Origin: Streptomyces sp. HUAS ZL42
GTDB lineage: Bacteria; Actinomycetota; Actinomycetes; Streptomycetales; Streptomycetaceae
Length of the DNA stretch: 64,000 bases
Reading direction: 5' to 3'
Assembly: GCF_040782645.1 (NCBI RefSeq)
Contig: NZ_CP160403.1
Span: 2,356,001-2,420,000, forward strand
Position 1 is the first letter of the stretch. Each line of letters starts with the position of its first letter. Below, piece by piece: positions 26,412-35,198 of this stretch. The notes under the pieces were generated by a model. It was not told the origin of the DNA. It did not search any database and saw only the letters and a list, made by a program, of their open reading frames with translations. A program made the position numbers and the translations under genes.

Positions 26412-27242
26412 TCAGCGGTGGTTGAGCCGCAACCGCCAGGCCTCGGGGCCGCGTTCCAGGTACTCCACCGAGAACACGCCCGGGCTGCGCTGTTCGATCT
26501 GCGCCAGCAGCGGCAGCGGGTCGTGCGGGGCGACCAGCACCATCGCGGCGCCCGCCGGAACGGCGTCGAGTGCGCCGAGGACCGTGGCGTGGCGCAGGGC
26601 GTGCGGCACCTCCCGCACGTCCAGTTCGGGCTCGGCCGTCTCCTCCGCCCCGCCGCAGCCGCAGACCCCGCCGCAGCCGCCGGTCTCCTCGATCTGTCCT
26701 TCCTGCATGTCCTGTCCTTCCTCGATGTGCCGGTCCTCTCGGGTGCCGCTGTCGGCCGTGCCGTTCGCGAGCCGTTGGTGCATGTCCCTGAGCAGCGCCG
26801 CCAGGGAGACCTCGGGCGTCATGGCGAGCAGGGGCAGCACAAGGCCGTTCTCCTTGGCGACGTGTTCCTCGAAGAGCACCTGCAGGGCCCGGGCGTCGGC
26901 CGCCGCGGCAACCGGGCCCGGTGCGGCGCGCAGGGCGTCGACGAGTGCGGTCAGGCAGCGGTGTTCGCCGATCAGACTCTCGATGAGCAGGCGGGCCTCG
27001 GGCATGCCGTGGGCGGCGGGGTAGAGCACGGCCTCCTCGGCGGCGGCGTGCGGCAGCAGCGAGCGGTCGCAGAAGGCCACCAGACCGGCGTGGATCTTCG
27101 CCGCGGCGCTCGGGGGGCGGTCCACGGCGGTCAGCATCCTCACCCGTCCGGCCAGTTCACCGGCCAGGCGGGCGTGATGCGCCTCGGCACTCTCGAGGGC
27201 CGTGGCGTCGTCGGGGTTCGAGGCGAGGGTCAGCACGCTCAT
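26412..27242 (-). CDS. Hemerythrin-like domain fused to DUF2249
   Basis: 276 aa. An N-terminal HHE-type helical bundle (AEAHHARLAGEL, LLPHAAAEEAVLYPAAH, IGEHRCLTALVDAL, FEEHVAKENGLVLPLL) is joined by a glycine/cysteine-rich linker (GGCGGVCGCGG) to a DUF2249 domain (ELDVREVPHALRHATVLGAL ... PEAWRLRL). The combination appears near denitrification genes in other bacteria. Diiron sensing or NO/O2 handling is plausible; the Cys-rich linker could hold a metal. ATG 27242 with GGAGAGACC. Divergent from narG2 across a strong OsdR-type palindrome. Confidence 0.86.
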   Translation of the reverse strand: MSVLTLASNPDDATALESAEAHHARLAGELAGRVRMLTAVDRPPSAAAKIHAGLVAFCDRSLLPHAAAEEAVLYPAAHGMPEARLLIESLIGEHRCLTALVDALRAAPGPVAAAADARALQVLFEEHVAKENGLVLPLLAMTPEVSLAALLRDMHQRLANGTADSGTREDRHIEEGQDMQEGQIEETGGCGGVCGCGGAEETAEPELDVREVPHALRHATVLGALDAVPAGAAMVLVAPHDPLPLLAQIEQRSPGVFSVEYLERGPEAWRLRLNHR

Positions 27243-27631
27243 GACGGTCTCTCCAGCGGGTCGGGGCGGCTCGGCCGGGCGATGCGAGGGGCACTCGGGT
27301 GCCTGCGCCGGGCGGATGCCGCGTCCGGCCGCGGTGAACGGCCGGACGCACGACCGAACCGGCACGCTCCGTACGCGCTGCACCTGCGGCGGCCAGGGAC
27401 GGGAGAATTGGCCGCCCGGCACGGGACGCGGTCGTACGGACAGGTGGGCATCCGCGGTCCGATCAACGCCCAGCATGCAACCTCGACCACACCAGGCTCC
27501 CTGGCCGACCGGACCCCATCACCGGGACCATTGGTCCCCAGTGGGACCAGCCGGATTGGGCCGGAAGGTCATACGGCGGGGACCGCCGGCCCCGGGTGCT
27601 GCGGGATCCGCCCCACCTAGCGTTCCTGGCC
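27243..27631. other. Divergent control region between HHE-DUF2249 gene and narG2
   Basis: 389 bp without a gene. It carries overlapping palindromes at 27524-27548 about 90 nt before narG2, and GC-rich inverted arms, GTCCGGCCGC / GCGGTGAACGGCCGGAC, near 27330-27355. No other element was recognised. Confidence 0.7.
27524..27548. promoter_or_regulatory. Overlapping OsdR/DevR-type palindromes before narG2
   Basis: GGGACC-att-GGTCCC (27524-27538) overlaps a second perfect palindrome GGTCCC-cagt-GGGACC (27533-27548). The first closely resembles the GGGAC...GTCCC core of the mycobacterial DevR box. It is 84-108 nt before the narG2 ATG. Confidence 0.7.
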
Positions 27632-30600
27632 ATGGAGAACGATCAGAACGGACGGCGTCGGAAGTCGCCCGCCGGTGAAGGCTGGCCCCTGGCCACCCGG
27701 CGACTGCTCACCCGCCGCGAGGTGTCGGCCGACGGACGCGCCGTGTTCGGAGAGGGCGACTCGAAGTGGGAGGGCTTCTACCGGGACCGCTGGGCGCACG
27801 ACAAGGTGGTGCGCTCCACGCACGGGGTCAACTGCACCGGTTCCTGCTCGTGGATGGTGTACGTCAAGGACGGCATCATCACCTGGGAGCACCAGGCCAC
27901 CGACTACCCGTCGATCGGCGCGGACTGCCCCGAGTACGAGCCCCGCGGCTGCCCGCGCGGGGCGTCGTTCTCCTGGTACACCTACTCCCCCAGCCGGGTC
28001 CGTTACCCGTACGTGCGCGGCGCGCTGCTGAAGCTGTGGCGCGAGGCCCGTAAGCGGCTCGGCGATCCCGTGGCGGCCTGGGCGGAGATCACCTCCGACC
28101 CTGCCAAGGCACGGGCGTACAAGCGGGCCCGCGGCAAGGGCGGCCTGGTGCGCGCCGACTGGGACGAGGTGACCGAGCTGATCGCCGCCGCCCAGGTGCA
28201 CACCGTCAAGACGTACGGCCCCGACCGGGTGGCGGGGTTCTCTCCCATCCCGGCGATGTCGATCGCGTCGTTCGCGGCCGGCGCCCGGTACCACTCGATG
28301 ATCGGCGGCACGCTGCTGTCGTTCTACGACTGGTACGCGGACCTGCCCATCGCCTCGCCGCAGGTCTTCGGCGACCAGACCGACGTGCCGGAGGCCGCGG
28401 ACTGGTGGAACGCGGGCTTTCTGATCATGTGGGGCTCCAACATCCCCGTGACCCGCACGCCCGACGCGCACTTCCTGACCGAGACCCGCTACAACGGCAC
28501 CAAGGTCGTCGCGGTCAGCCCCGACTACGCCGACAACGTCAAGCACGCCGACGAGTGGCTCGCCCCGCACCCCGGCACGGACGGCGCGCTGGCCATGGCC
28601 ATGGGCCATGTGATCCTGCGCGAGTTCCTCGTCGACCGCGAAGTGCCGTACTTCCGGGACTACCTGCGCAAGTTCACCGACGCCCCGTTCCTGGTGGCGC
28701 TGCGCGAGCACGAGCGCGGTCTCGTCCCGGACGGGTTCCTGACCGCCGCCGACCTCGGACAGGACACGGAGCACGCCGAGTCCAAGACCGTCCTCGTCGA
28801 CTCGGCCACCGGCGAACCGGTCGTGCCGAACGGTTCGCTCGGCTTCCGCTGGGCGAAGGAGCAGGGCCACTGGAACCTCGACCTCGGCGACGTCGTGCCC
28901 GAGCTGAGCCTGCTGGAGCGGGCCGAGGAGACGGCCGAGGTCGCGCTGCCCCGCTTCGACGAGGGCGCGACGGAGGGCGGCTCGGTCCTGGTGCGCGGGG
29001 TGCCGGTGCGCCGGATCGGCGGCCGTCTCGTCACCACGGTCTTCGACCTGATGCTCGCCCAGTACGGCGTCGGGCGTCCCGGTCTCCCGGGCAGCTGGCC
29101 GTCGTCGTACGAGGACGCGTCGCAGCCCTGCACCCCGGCCTGGCAGGAGACGATCACCTCCGTGCCGGCCGAGCAGGCGGCCCGTATCGGCCGGGAGTTC
29201 GCGCGCAACGCCGAGCGCACGGGCGGCCGGTCCATGATCGCGCTGGGTGCCGGAACCAACCACTGGTTCCACTCCGACACCATCTACCGGGCCTTCCTGG
29301 CGCTGATCACCATGACCGGCTGCCAGGGCGTCAACGGCGGCGGCTGGGCGCACTACGTCGGCCAGGAGAAGGTCCGCCCGGTCACCGGGCAGCAGCACCT
29401 GTCGTTCGCCTTCGACTGGCAGCGGCCCACCCGGCACATGGCGGGTACCTCCTACTGGTACCTGAACTCCGACCAGTGGCGCTACGAGGCCTTCGGGCCC
29501 GACGAGATCGCTTCCCCGCTCGGCGAGGGACGGTTCCAGGGCAAGGGCTTCGCCGACTGTCTGGCGCAGGCCGTGCGACTGGGCTGGACGCCCGGCCACC
29601 CCGGCTTCAACCGCAACCCGCTCGACCTGACGGACGAAGCCGCCCGGGCCGGCCGGCCGGTCGCCGAGCACATCGTCGACGAGCTGAAGTCGGGGCGGCT
29701 GCGGTTCGCCGCCGAGGACCCCGACGACCCGGCCAACTTCCCGCGCGTGCTGACGGTGTGGCGGGCCAACCTGCTCGGCTCCTCCGGCAAGGGCAACGAG
29801 TACTTCCTGCGCCACCTGCTGGGCACGGACGGGGCCGTCCGGTCGGAGGAGACCGCGCCCGAGAGCCGTCCGAAGGACGTGGTGTGGCGGGACGAGGCGC
29901 CCGAGGGCAAGCTCGACCTGCTGGTCACGATCGACTTCCGGATGACCTCGACCGGCCTGTACGCCGACGTCGTCCTTCCGGCCGCCACCTGGTACGAGAA
30001 GGACGACCTGTCCAGCACGGACATGCACCCCTTCATGCACGCCTTCACCCCGGCCATCGCCCCGCCCTGGCAGGCCCGCACCGACTACGACGCCTTCCTG
30101 ACCATCGCCGACCGGTTCAGCGAGCTGGCAGCCGACCACCTCGGTACCCGCACCGACGTCATCGCGGTGCCGCTGCTGCACGACACGCCGGACGAACTCG
30201 CTCAGCCGGGCGGCGTGGTGCGGGACTGGAAGACCGGAGAGTGCGACCCGATTCCCGGGAAGACCATGCCGAAGCTGGCGGTCGTCGAGCGGGACTACAC
30301 CGCGATCGCGCAGAAGATGCGCGCCGTGGGTCCGCTGCTCGACACCCTGGGCACCACCACCAAGGGCGTCACCGTCCACCCGGACAAGGAGATCGACGAC
30401 CTCCGGCGCCGCAACGGCACCGTGAGGGACGGAATCGCCGCCGGACGGCCCTCGCTGGCCACCGCGAGCCACATGTGCGAGGCGGTCCTCGCCCTGTCCG
30501 GCACCACCAACGGACGACTGGCCGCCGAGGGCTTCCGGGCGCTCGAGAAGCAGACCGGCAGCGAGGGTCTGGTCGAACTCGCCGCCGAACGCGAGGCGGA

Positions 30601-31324
30601 GCGGATCACGTTCGCCGACACCCGCACGCAGCCCCGCTCGGTGATGACGTCGTACGAGTGGTCGGGCTCGGAGACCGGCGGACGCCGTTACTCACCGTTC
30701 GTCATCAACACCGAGCACAAGAAGCCCTGGCACACCCTCACCGGCCGCCAGCACTTCTTCGTCCAGCACGACTGGATCTCCGAGATCGGCGAGCAGCTGC
30801 CCGTCTACCGGCCTCCGTTGAACTCGCCCCGGCACTACGGCGACGAGCACCTGAACGACGGCCGGGCCGAGGTCACGGTCCGCTATCTGACCCCGCACTC
30901 CAAGTGGTCCATCCACTCGAACTACCAGGACAACAAGTACATGCTCGACCTGTCCCGCGGCGGCCCGGTGATCTGGATGTCCACGGCCGACGCCGAGAAG
31001 ATCGGCGCCAAGGACAACGACTGGATCGAGGCGTACAACCGCAACGGCGTGGTGGCCGTGCGGGCCGTGGTCACCCACCGCATGCCCGAGGGCACGGTGT
31101 ACATGTACCACGCCCAGGACCGCAACGTGAACGTGCCGAAGACCGAGGTCAGCGGAAAGCGCGGCGGCATCCACAACTCCCTGACCAGGCTGCTGATCAA
31201 GCCCACCCATCTCGCGGGCGGCTACGCACAGTTCACGTACGCCTTCAACTACTACGGCCCGACCGGAAACCAGCGCGACGAGATCACCGTCATCCGCCGT
31301 CGCTCGCAGGACGTGGAGTACTGA
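27632..31324 (+). CDS. narG: Nitrate reductase alpha subunit (copy 2)
   Basis: 1230 aa Mo-bisMGD subunit. STHGVNCTGSCSW, RGCPRGASF and the full NarG core are present, and the end is HLAGGYAQFTYAFNYYGPTG. Start ATG 27632 (MENDQNGRRR); an upstream in-frame start would add 12 poorly supported residues. Colinear with copy 1 along its length with scattered substitutions, mainly in the N-terminal ~40 residues, a variable segment near residues 380-470, and residues 1020-1080. It heads the plus-strand narGHJI-vkor operon. Confidence 0.96.
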   Translation: MENDQNGRRRKSPAGEGWPLATRRLLTRREVSADGRAVFGEGDSKWEGFYRDRWAHDKVVRSTHGVNCTGSCSWMVYVKDGIITWEHQATDYPSIGADCPEYEPRGCPRGASFSWYTYSPSRVRYPYVRGALLKLWREARKRLGDPVAAWAEITSDPAKARAYKRARGKGGLVRADWDEVTELIAAAQVHTVKTYGPDRVAGFSPIPAMSIASFAAGARYHSMIGGTLLSFYDWYADLPIASPQVFGDQTDVPEAADWWNAGFLIMWGSNIPVTRTPDAHFLTETRYNGTKVVAVSPDYADNVKHADEWLAPHPGTDGALAMAMGHVILREFLVDREVPYFRDYLRKFTDAPFLVALREHERGLVPDGFLTAADLGQDTEHAESKTVLVDSATGEPVVPNGSLGFRWAKEQGHWNLDLGDVVPELSLLERAEETAEVALPRFDEGATEGGSVLVRGVPVRRIGGRLVTTVFDLMLAQYGVGRPGLPGSWPSSYEDASQPCTPAWQETITSVPAEQAARIGREFARNAERTGGRSMIALGAGTNHWFHSDTIYRAFLALITMTGCQGVNGGGWAHYVGQEKVRPVTGQQHLSFAFDWQRPTRHMAGTSYWYLNSDQWRYEAFGPDEIASPLGEGRFQGKGFADCLAQAVRLGWTPGHPGFNRNPLDLTDEAARAGRPVAEHIVDELKSGRLRFAAEDPDDPANFPRVLTVWRANLLGSSGKGNEYFLRHLLGTDGAVRSEETAPESRPKDVVWRDEAPEGKLDLLVTIDFRMTSTGLYADVVLPAATWYEKDDLSSTDMHPFMHAFTPAIAPPWQARTDYDAFLTIADRFSELAADHLGTRTDVIAVPLLHDTPDELAQPGGVVRDWKTGECDPIPGKTMPKLAVVERDYTAIAQKMRAVGPLLDTLGTTTKGVTVHPDKEIDDLRRRNGTVRDGIAAGRPSLATASHMCEAVLALSGTTNGRLAAEGFRALEKQTGSEGLVELAAEREAERITFADTRTQPRSVMTSYEWSGSETGGRRYSPFVINTEHKKPWHTLTGRQHFFVQHDWISEIGEQLPVYRPPLNSPRHYGDEHLNDGRAEVTVRYLTPHSKWSIHSNYQDNKYMLDLSRGGPVIWMSTADAEKIGAKDNDWIEAYNRNGVVAVRAVVTHRMPEGTVYMYHAQDRNVNVPKTEVSGKRGGIHNSLTRLLIKPTHLAGGYAQFTYAFNYYGPTGNQRDEITVIRRRSQDVEY

Positions 31325-31325
31325 C

Positions 31326-32849
31326 ATGCGCGTGTTGGCCCAGATCGCGATGGTCATGAACCTCGACAAGTGCATCGGCTGCCACACCTGCTCCGTGACC
31401 TGCAAGCAGACGTGGACCAACCGCACCGGCGTCGAGTACGCCTGGTTCAACAACGTCGAGACCAAGCCCGGTATCGGCTACCCCCGCCGCTACGAGGACC
31501 AGGAGCAGTGGAAGGGCGGCTGGATGCTCGACAAGCGCGGGCGTCTCGTCCTGCGCTCGGGTGGCCGGGTCCGGCGGCTGCTGTCGCTGTTCTCCAACCC
31601 CGACCTGCCGTCCATCGAGGACTACTACGAGCCGGTCACCTACGACTACGACAACCTCGTCAGCGCCCCGGCAGGGGACGACGTCCCGGTCGCCCGTCCC
31701 CGCTCGGTCCTCACCGGGAAGCCGACGGCGATCACCTGGGGCGCCAACTGGGAGGACGGCCTCGGCGGCGCCGCCGAACACGCGGGCGGCGACCCCAACC
31801 TGAGCGGTGAGTGGGCGAAGAAGGTGAAGTTCGAGTTCGAGCAGACCTTCCTGTTCCACCTGCCCCGGCTCTGCGAGCACTGCCTCAACCCGGCCTGCGT
31901 CTCCGCCTGCCCGTCGGGCGCGATGTACAAGCGGGTCGAGGACGGGATCGTCCTCGTCGACCAGGACCGCTGCCGGGGCTGGCGGATGTGCGTGACCGCG
32001 TGCCCGTACAAGAAGGTGTACGTCAACCACGCCACCGGCAAGGCCGAGAAGTGCACGTTCTGCTTCCCGCGCATCGAGGCCGGGCAGCCGACCGTCTGCT
32101 CCGAGACCTGTGTGGGACGCCTGCGCTACCTGGGGCTGCTGCTGTACGACGCGGACCGCGTCGGCGAGGCCGCGGCCACCCCCGACGAGAAGGACCTGCT
32201 CGACGCCCAGCGCGGCGTCTTCCTCGACCCGCACGACCCCGAAGTGATCGCCGCTGCACGGGAGTCGGGCATCCCCGAGGACTGGCTGGACGCCGCACGC
32301 CGCTCCCCCGTGTACGACCTGGTGTCCCGGTACAAGGTGGCACTCCCGCTGCACCCGGAGTACCGGACGATGCCGATGGTCTGGTACGTCCCGCCGCTCT
32401 CCCCCGTCCTGGACGCCGTGGACGTGGCGGGCGGCAATCAGGACGACCCCGACCACGTCTTCGCCGCCGTCACCCGGCTGCGCATCCCGCTGGAGTACCT
32501 GGCGGAACTGTTCACCGCCGGCGACACCGACGTCGTCGCCGGGGTCCTGATGAAACTCACCGCGCTGCGCTCGTACATGCGCGAGCGCACCCTCGGCGAG
32601 GCGGGTGACGAGGCCGTGCTGCGGGCCGTGGGGCTCGACGCACGTGAGGCGGAGGACCTGCACCGGCTCCTCGCGGTCGCCAAGTACGCCGACCGGTACG
32701 TCGTCCCGGCCGCGCACAAGGAGGACGCGGCCGCGCTCACCGCGATGGAGAACCGCTGCCCGGTGGAGTCCGCCGGAGAACCGTCCGAGCGCAAGGTGAT
32801 GCTCGGCATCCCCACCCTGCGCCGCAACTCCGCCGGAGGCCGTCCGTGA
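31326..32849 (+). CDS. narH: Nitrate reductase beta subunit (copy 2)
   Basis: 507 aa iron-sulfur subunit with CIGCHTCSVTC, CEHCLNPACVSACPSG, CRGWRMCVTACPYKK and KCTFCFPR/CSETCVGR. It starts MRVLAQIAMVMNLDK one base after the narG stop (TGACATG), as in copy 1. It is shorter than copy 1 because it lacks that copy's extended Gly-rich C-terminus. Confidence 0.95.
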   Translation: MRVLAQIAMVMNLDKCIGCHTCSVTCKQTWTNRTGVEYAWFNNVETKPGIGYPRRYEDQEQWKGGWMLDKRGRLVLRSGGRVRRLLSLFSNPDLPSIEDYYEPVTYDYDNLVSAPAGDDVPVARPRSVLTGKPTAITWGANWEDGLGGAAEHAGGDPNLSGEWAKKVKFEFEQTFLFHLPRLCEHCLNPACVSACPSGAMYKRVEDGIVLVDQDRCRGWRMCVTACPYKKVYVNHATGKAEKCTFCFPRIEAGQPTVCSETCVGRLRYLGLLLYDADRVGEAAATPDEKDLLDAQRGVFLDPHDPEVIAAARESGIPEDWLDAARRSPVYDLVSRYKVALPLHPEYRTMPMVWYVPPLSPVLDAVDVAGGNQDDPDHVFAAVTRLRIPLEYLAELFTAGDTDVVAGVLMKLTALRSYMRERTLGEAGDEAVLRAVGLDAREAEDLHRLLAVAKYADRYVVPAAHKEDAAALTAMENRCPVESAGEPSERKVMLGIPTLRRNSAGGRP

Positions 32850-33637
32850 GCCCGCTGCCCGCAACGATTCCCGCCATTGTCCGCACGCGCGTCCGGGCGG
32901 CCGTGCGCCGCCCGGCCCGGCTCACGCCTGAGGAGGCCGAGGCACGCACCCTGCTGCTGCGCCTGTGCTCGCTGCTGCTGCAGTATCCGGACACCGAACT
33001 CGCCGCCGCCCGCGCCGTGTTGACCTCGACCGTCGGGGCGCTGCCGCCCTCGCCGGCCGCCGATCACCTGGCCGCCTTCACCACCTGGTTCGCCGACCAG
33101 GAACCGCAGGCGCTGGAGCGGCACTACGTCGAGATGTTCGACCTGCGCCGCAAGAGCAGCCTGTACCTCACGTACTACCTGCACGGCGACACCCGTCGCC
33201 GGGGCATGGCCCTGCTCACCCTGAACCAGCGGTACCGGGCGGCGGGTTGGGACACCGACGGAGGTGAACTGCCCGACCATCTGCCGGTCGTGCTGGAGTT
33301 CGCCGCGCTGGCGGGCCCCGGGGGCGGCGAGGCGCCGCTGCGCCAGCACCGGCGCGGCCTTGAGCTCATCCACCGGGCGCTGACCGACGCCGACTCCCCC
33401 TACCGGCACGTCCTGGCCGCGCTGCTCACCCTGCTGCCGCCGCCCACCGAGGCGGACCGCGCGGCGGTGGCCCGGCTCGTGGCCGAGGGCCCGCCGAACG
33501 AAGAGGTCGGCCTCGACCCCTACGGGACCTACGGGGACGGGGAGTTCGCGCCTCCGGGCACCTTCGTGCCGCCGATACCCGCTCCGCCGACCCGTGTGCC
33601 GCCCGCCCCGACCAGCCGTACGGAAGGTCCCCGATGA
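32846..33637 (+). CDS. narJ: Nitrate reductase assembly chaperone NarJ (copy 2)
   Basis: 263 aa. The TorD/NarJ core (YVEMFDLRRKSSLYLTYYLHGD, AGWDTDGGELPDHLPVVLEFAA, GPPNEEVGLDPYG) is preceded by an extra ~35 basic residues and followed by a ~40-residue Pro-rich tail (APPGTFVPPIPAPPTRVPPA) absent from copy 1. GTG start overlaps the narH stop by 4 nt. Confidence 0.93.
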   Translation: MSPLPATIPAIVRTRVRAAVRRPARLTPEEAEARTLLLRLCSLLLQYPDTELAAARAVLTSTVGALPPSPAADHLAAFTTWFADQEPQALERHYVEMFDLRRKSSLYLTYYLHGDTRRRGMALLTLNQRYRAAGWDTDGGELPDHLPVVLEFAALAGPGGGEAPLRQHRRGLELIHRALTDADSPYRHVLAALLTLLPPPTEADRAAVARLVAEGPPNEEVGLDPYGTYGDGEFAPPGTFVPPIPAPPTRVPPAPTSRTEGPR

Positions 33638-34416
33638 ACGCCCCGCTCTCCCCCTTGGCCGCCGCTTCGGTGAGCGGCGCCGATCTGCTGCTGTGGGTCG
33701 CCGTTCCCTACGTCTGCCTGGCCGTGTTCGCCGTCGGCCATGTGTGGCGCTACCGCCAGGACCAGTTCGGCTGGACCTCCCGCACCACCCAGCTCCTCGA
33801 GCACCGGTGGCTGCGCTGGGGCAGCCCCTTGTTCCACCTGGGCGCCTTCATGGTGATCGCCGGGCATGTCGTGGGACTCGCCGTTCCGGACTCGTGGACC
33901 GAGGCCGTCGGCATCAGCGAGCACACCTACCACACCACGGCCGTCTGGGCGGGCTCGGTCGCGGGCGTCGCCATGGTCACGGGCCTCGGCATGCTGTGCG
34001 CCCGCCGCCTGCTGACCCGCCGGATCCGCCTCGGCACCGACCGCAGCGACAAGTTCCTCTTCCCCCTGCTCTCGGCCACCGTCCTGCTCGGCATCACCGC
34101 CACGGCCGCCCACAACGTCTTCGGCGCCGGCTACGACTACCGCGCGACCGTCTCCGTCTGGTTCCGCGGCCTGTTCGTCCTCCAGCCGCAGCCGGATGCG
34201 ATCGCCGGCGCACCGCTGCTGTTCCAGCTGCACGCCCTGACCGCCTTCCTGCTCTTCGCGGCCTGGCCGTTCACCCGGCTGGTCCATGTGTGGAGCGTCC
34301 CGATCGGCTACCTGGCCCGGCCGTACCTGGTCTACCGCCGGCGGGCCGCACCGGCGCCGGCCCCGGCGGCAGGCGGCCGGACCCGGTCCGCCTCGGGCTC
34401 CCGCCGAGCCGCATGA
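33634..34416 (+). CDS. narI: Respiratory nitrate reductase gamma subunit (copy 2)
   Basis: 260 aa, five membrane helices. Heme-ligand His in GHVWRYRQDQFGW, SPLFHLGAFMVIAGHVVG and LFQLHALTAFLLFAAWPF. ATG overlaps the narJ stop, and its own stop overlaps the start of the VKOR gene (ATGA). C-terminus is extended with Ala/Pro/Arg-rich sequence. Confidence 0.95.
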   Translation: MNAPLSPLAAASVSGADLLLWVAVPYVCLAVFAVGHVWRYRQDQFGWTSRTTQLLEHRWLRWGSPLFHLGAFMVIAGHVVGLAVPDSWTEAVGISEHTYHTTAVWAGSVAGVAMVTGLGMLCARRLLTRRIRLGTDRSDKFLFPLLSATVLLGITATAAHNVFGAGYDYRATVSVWFRGLFVLQPQPDAIAGAPLLFQLHALTAFLLFAAWPFTRLVHVWSVPIGYLARPYLVYRRRAAPAPAPAAGGRTRSASGSRRAA

Positions 34417-35048
34417 GTCACGGACCCGCACTCGCGCCGGACGCCCAGACCGTCCGGCGCCCGTACACCGTGGGCGCGAGCCGCCGCACGGGATGGGTGA
34501 TGGTCCTCTCCGGGATCGTCGGCTGGCTCGCCTCCTTCCAGCTCACCGTGGACGACTGGCGGCTGCTGCGCGACCCCGCGTACCAGCCCCCCTGCAACAT
34601 CAGCCCGGTGGTGAGTTGCGGCAGCGTCATGTCCAGCGCGCAGGGCAGCCTTTTCGGCTTCCCCAACATGCTGCTCGGACTGGGCGCCTTCGCCGCCGTG
34701 ACGGCCCTGGGCGTCGCCGTGCTCTCCGGGGCGTGTCTGCACCGTCGGCTGTGGCTGGTGCTGGGCGCCGGGGCGCTGGTGGGGGTGGGGTTCGTCCACT
34801 GGCTGATCTGGCAATCGCTCTACGAGCTCAACAAGATCTGTCCCTACTGCGCCGTCGTGTGGGTCGTGACCATCGCTCTGTTCTGGTACGTCACCGTGCA
34901 CTGCCTGGAACGAGGGATGGTCCCGGTGCCCCGAGGGGTGCTGTACGTCGTCCGCGACACGCACTGGATTCTGCTCGCTGCCTGGTACGGGGTGATCGCG
35001 CTGCTCGTCCTCACCCGCTTCTGGCCGTACTGGAGCAGCCTGTTGTAG
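34413..35048 (+). CDS. Vitamin K epoxide reductase (VKOR) family protein
   Basis: 211 aa with about five membrane helices. The loop cysteines Cys61 and Cys69 (PPCNISPVVSC) and the active-site pair Cys143-Pro-Tyr-Cys146 are present, as is the conserved Ser/Asn-rich loop after Cys69 (SVMSS ... GFPNMLLG). Bacterial VKOR reoxidises a DsbA-like partner using menaquinone. Translational coupling to narI2 is unusual and suggests disulfide formation, or quinone-linked thiol redox, tied to nitrate respiration. No fused thioredoxin domain. Confidence 0.92.
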   Translation: MSHGPALAPDAQTVRRPYTVGASRRTGWVMVLSGIVGWLASFQLTVDDWRLLRDPAYQPPCNISPVVSCGSVMSSAQGSLFGFPNMLLGLGAFAAVTALGVAVLSGACLHRRLWLVLGAGALVGVGFVHWLIWQSLYELNKICPYCAVVWVVTIALFWYVTVHCLERGMVPVPRGVLYVVRDTHWILLAAWYGVIALLVLTRFWPYWSSLL

Positions 35049-35073
35049 CCCGCCGGCCCGGTCCGGCATGCCC

Positions 35074-35095
35074 GGCCCGTCGGTGGCGACGGGCC
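35074..35095. terminator. Hairpin after the nar2-VKOR operon
   Basis: GGCCCGTC-ggtggc-GACGGGCC, 8-bp stem 26 nt after the VKOR stop; no T-run. Confidence 0.45.
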
Positions 35096-35112
35096 CACTG
35101 GGCCGGTCGATC

Positions 35113-35126
35113 GGGACCTTCGGCCC
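35113..35126. promoter_or_regulatory. Predicted OsdR/DevR-type box before methyltransferase gene
   Basis: GGGACCTTCGGCCC, 73 nt before the start codon at 35199. Confidence 0.6.
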
Positions 35127-35149
35127 CCGCACTCCGGCATCGCCCCAAG

Positions 35150-35163
35150 TTAGGTTCACCTAA
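35150..35163. promoter_or_regulatory. Iron-box-like palindrome
   Basis: TTAGGTTCACCTAA. It resembles both ends of the DmdR/IdeR/DtxR iron box (TTAGGTTAGGCTCACCTAA) with the central five bases missing. It is a clear AT-rich island in a GC-rich promoter, 36 nt before the methyltransferase ATG. Whether a DtxR-type repressor tolerates the shortened spacing is unknown. Confidence 0.4.
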
Positions 35164-35198
35164 GTAGTACCGATGCGGGCAGAGAGCGAGGCACGAAC

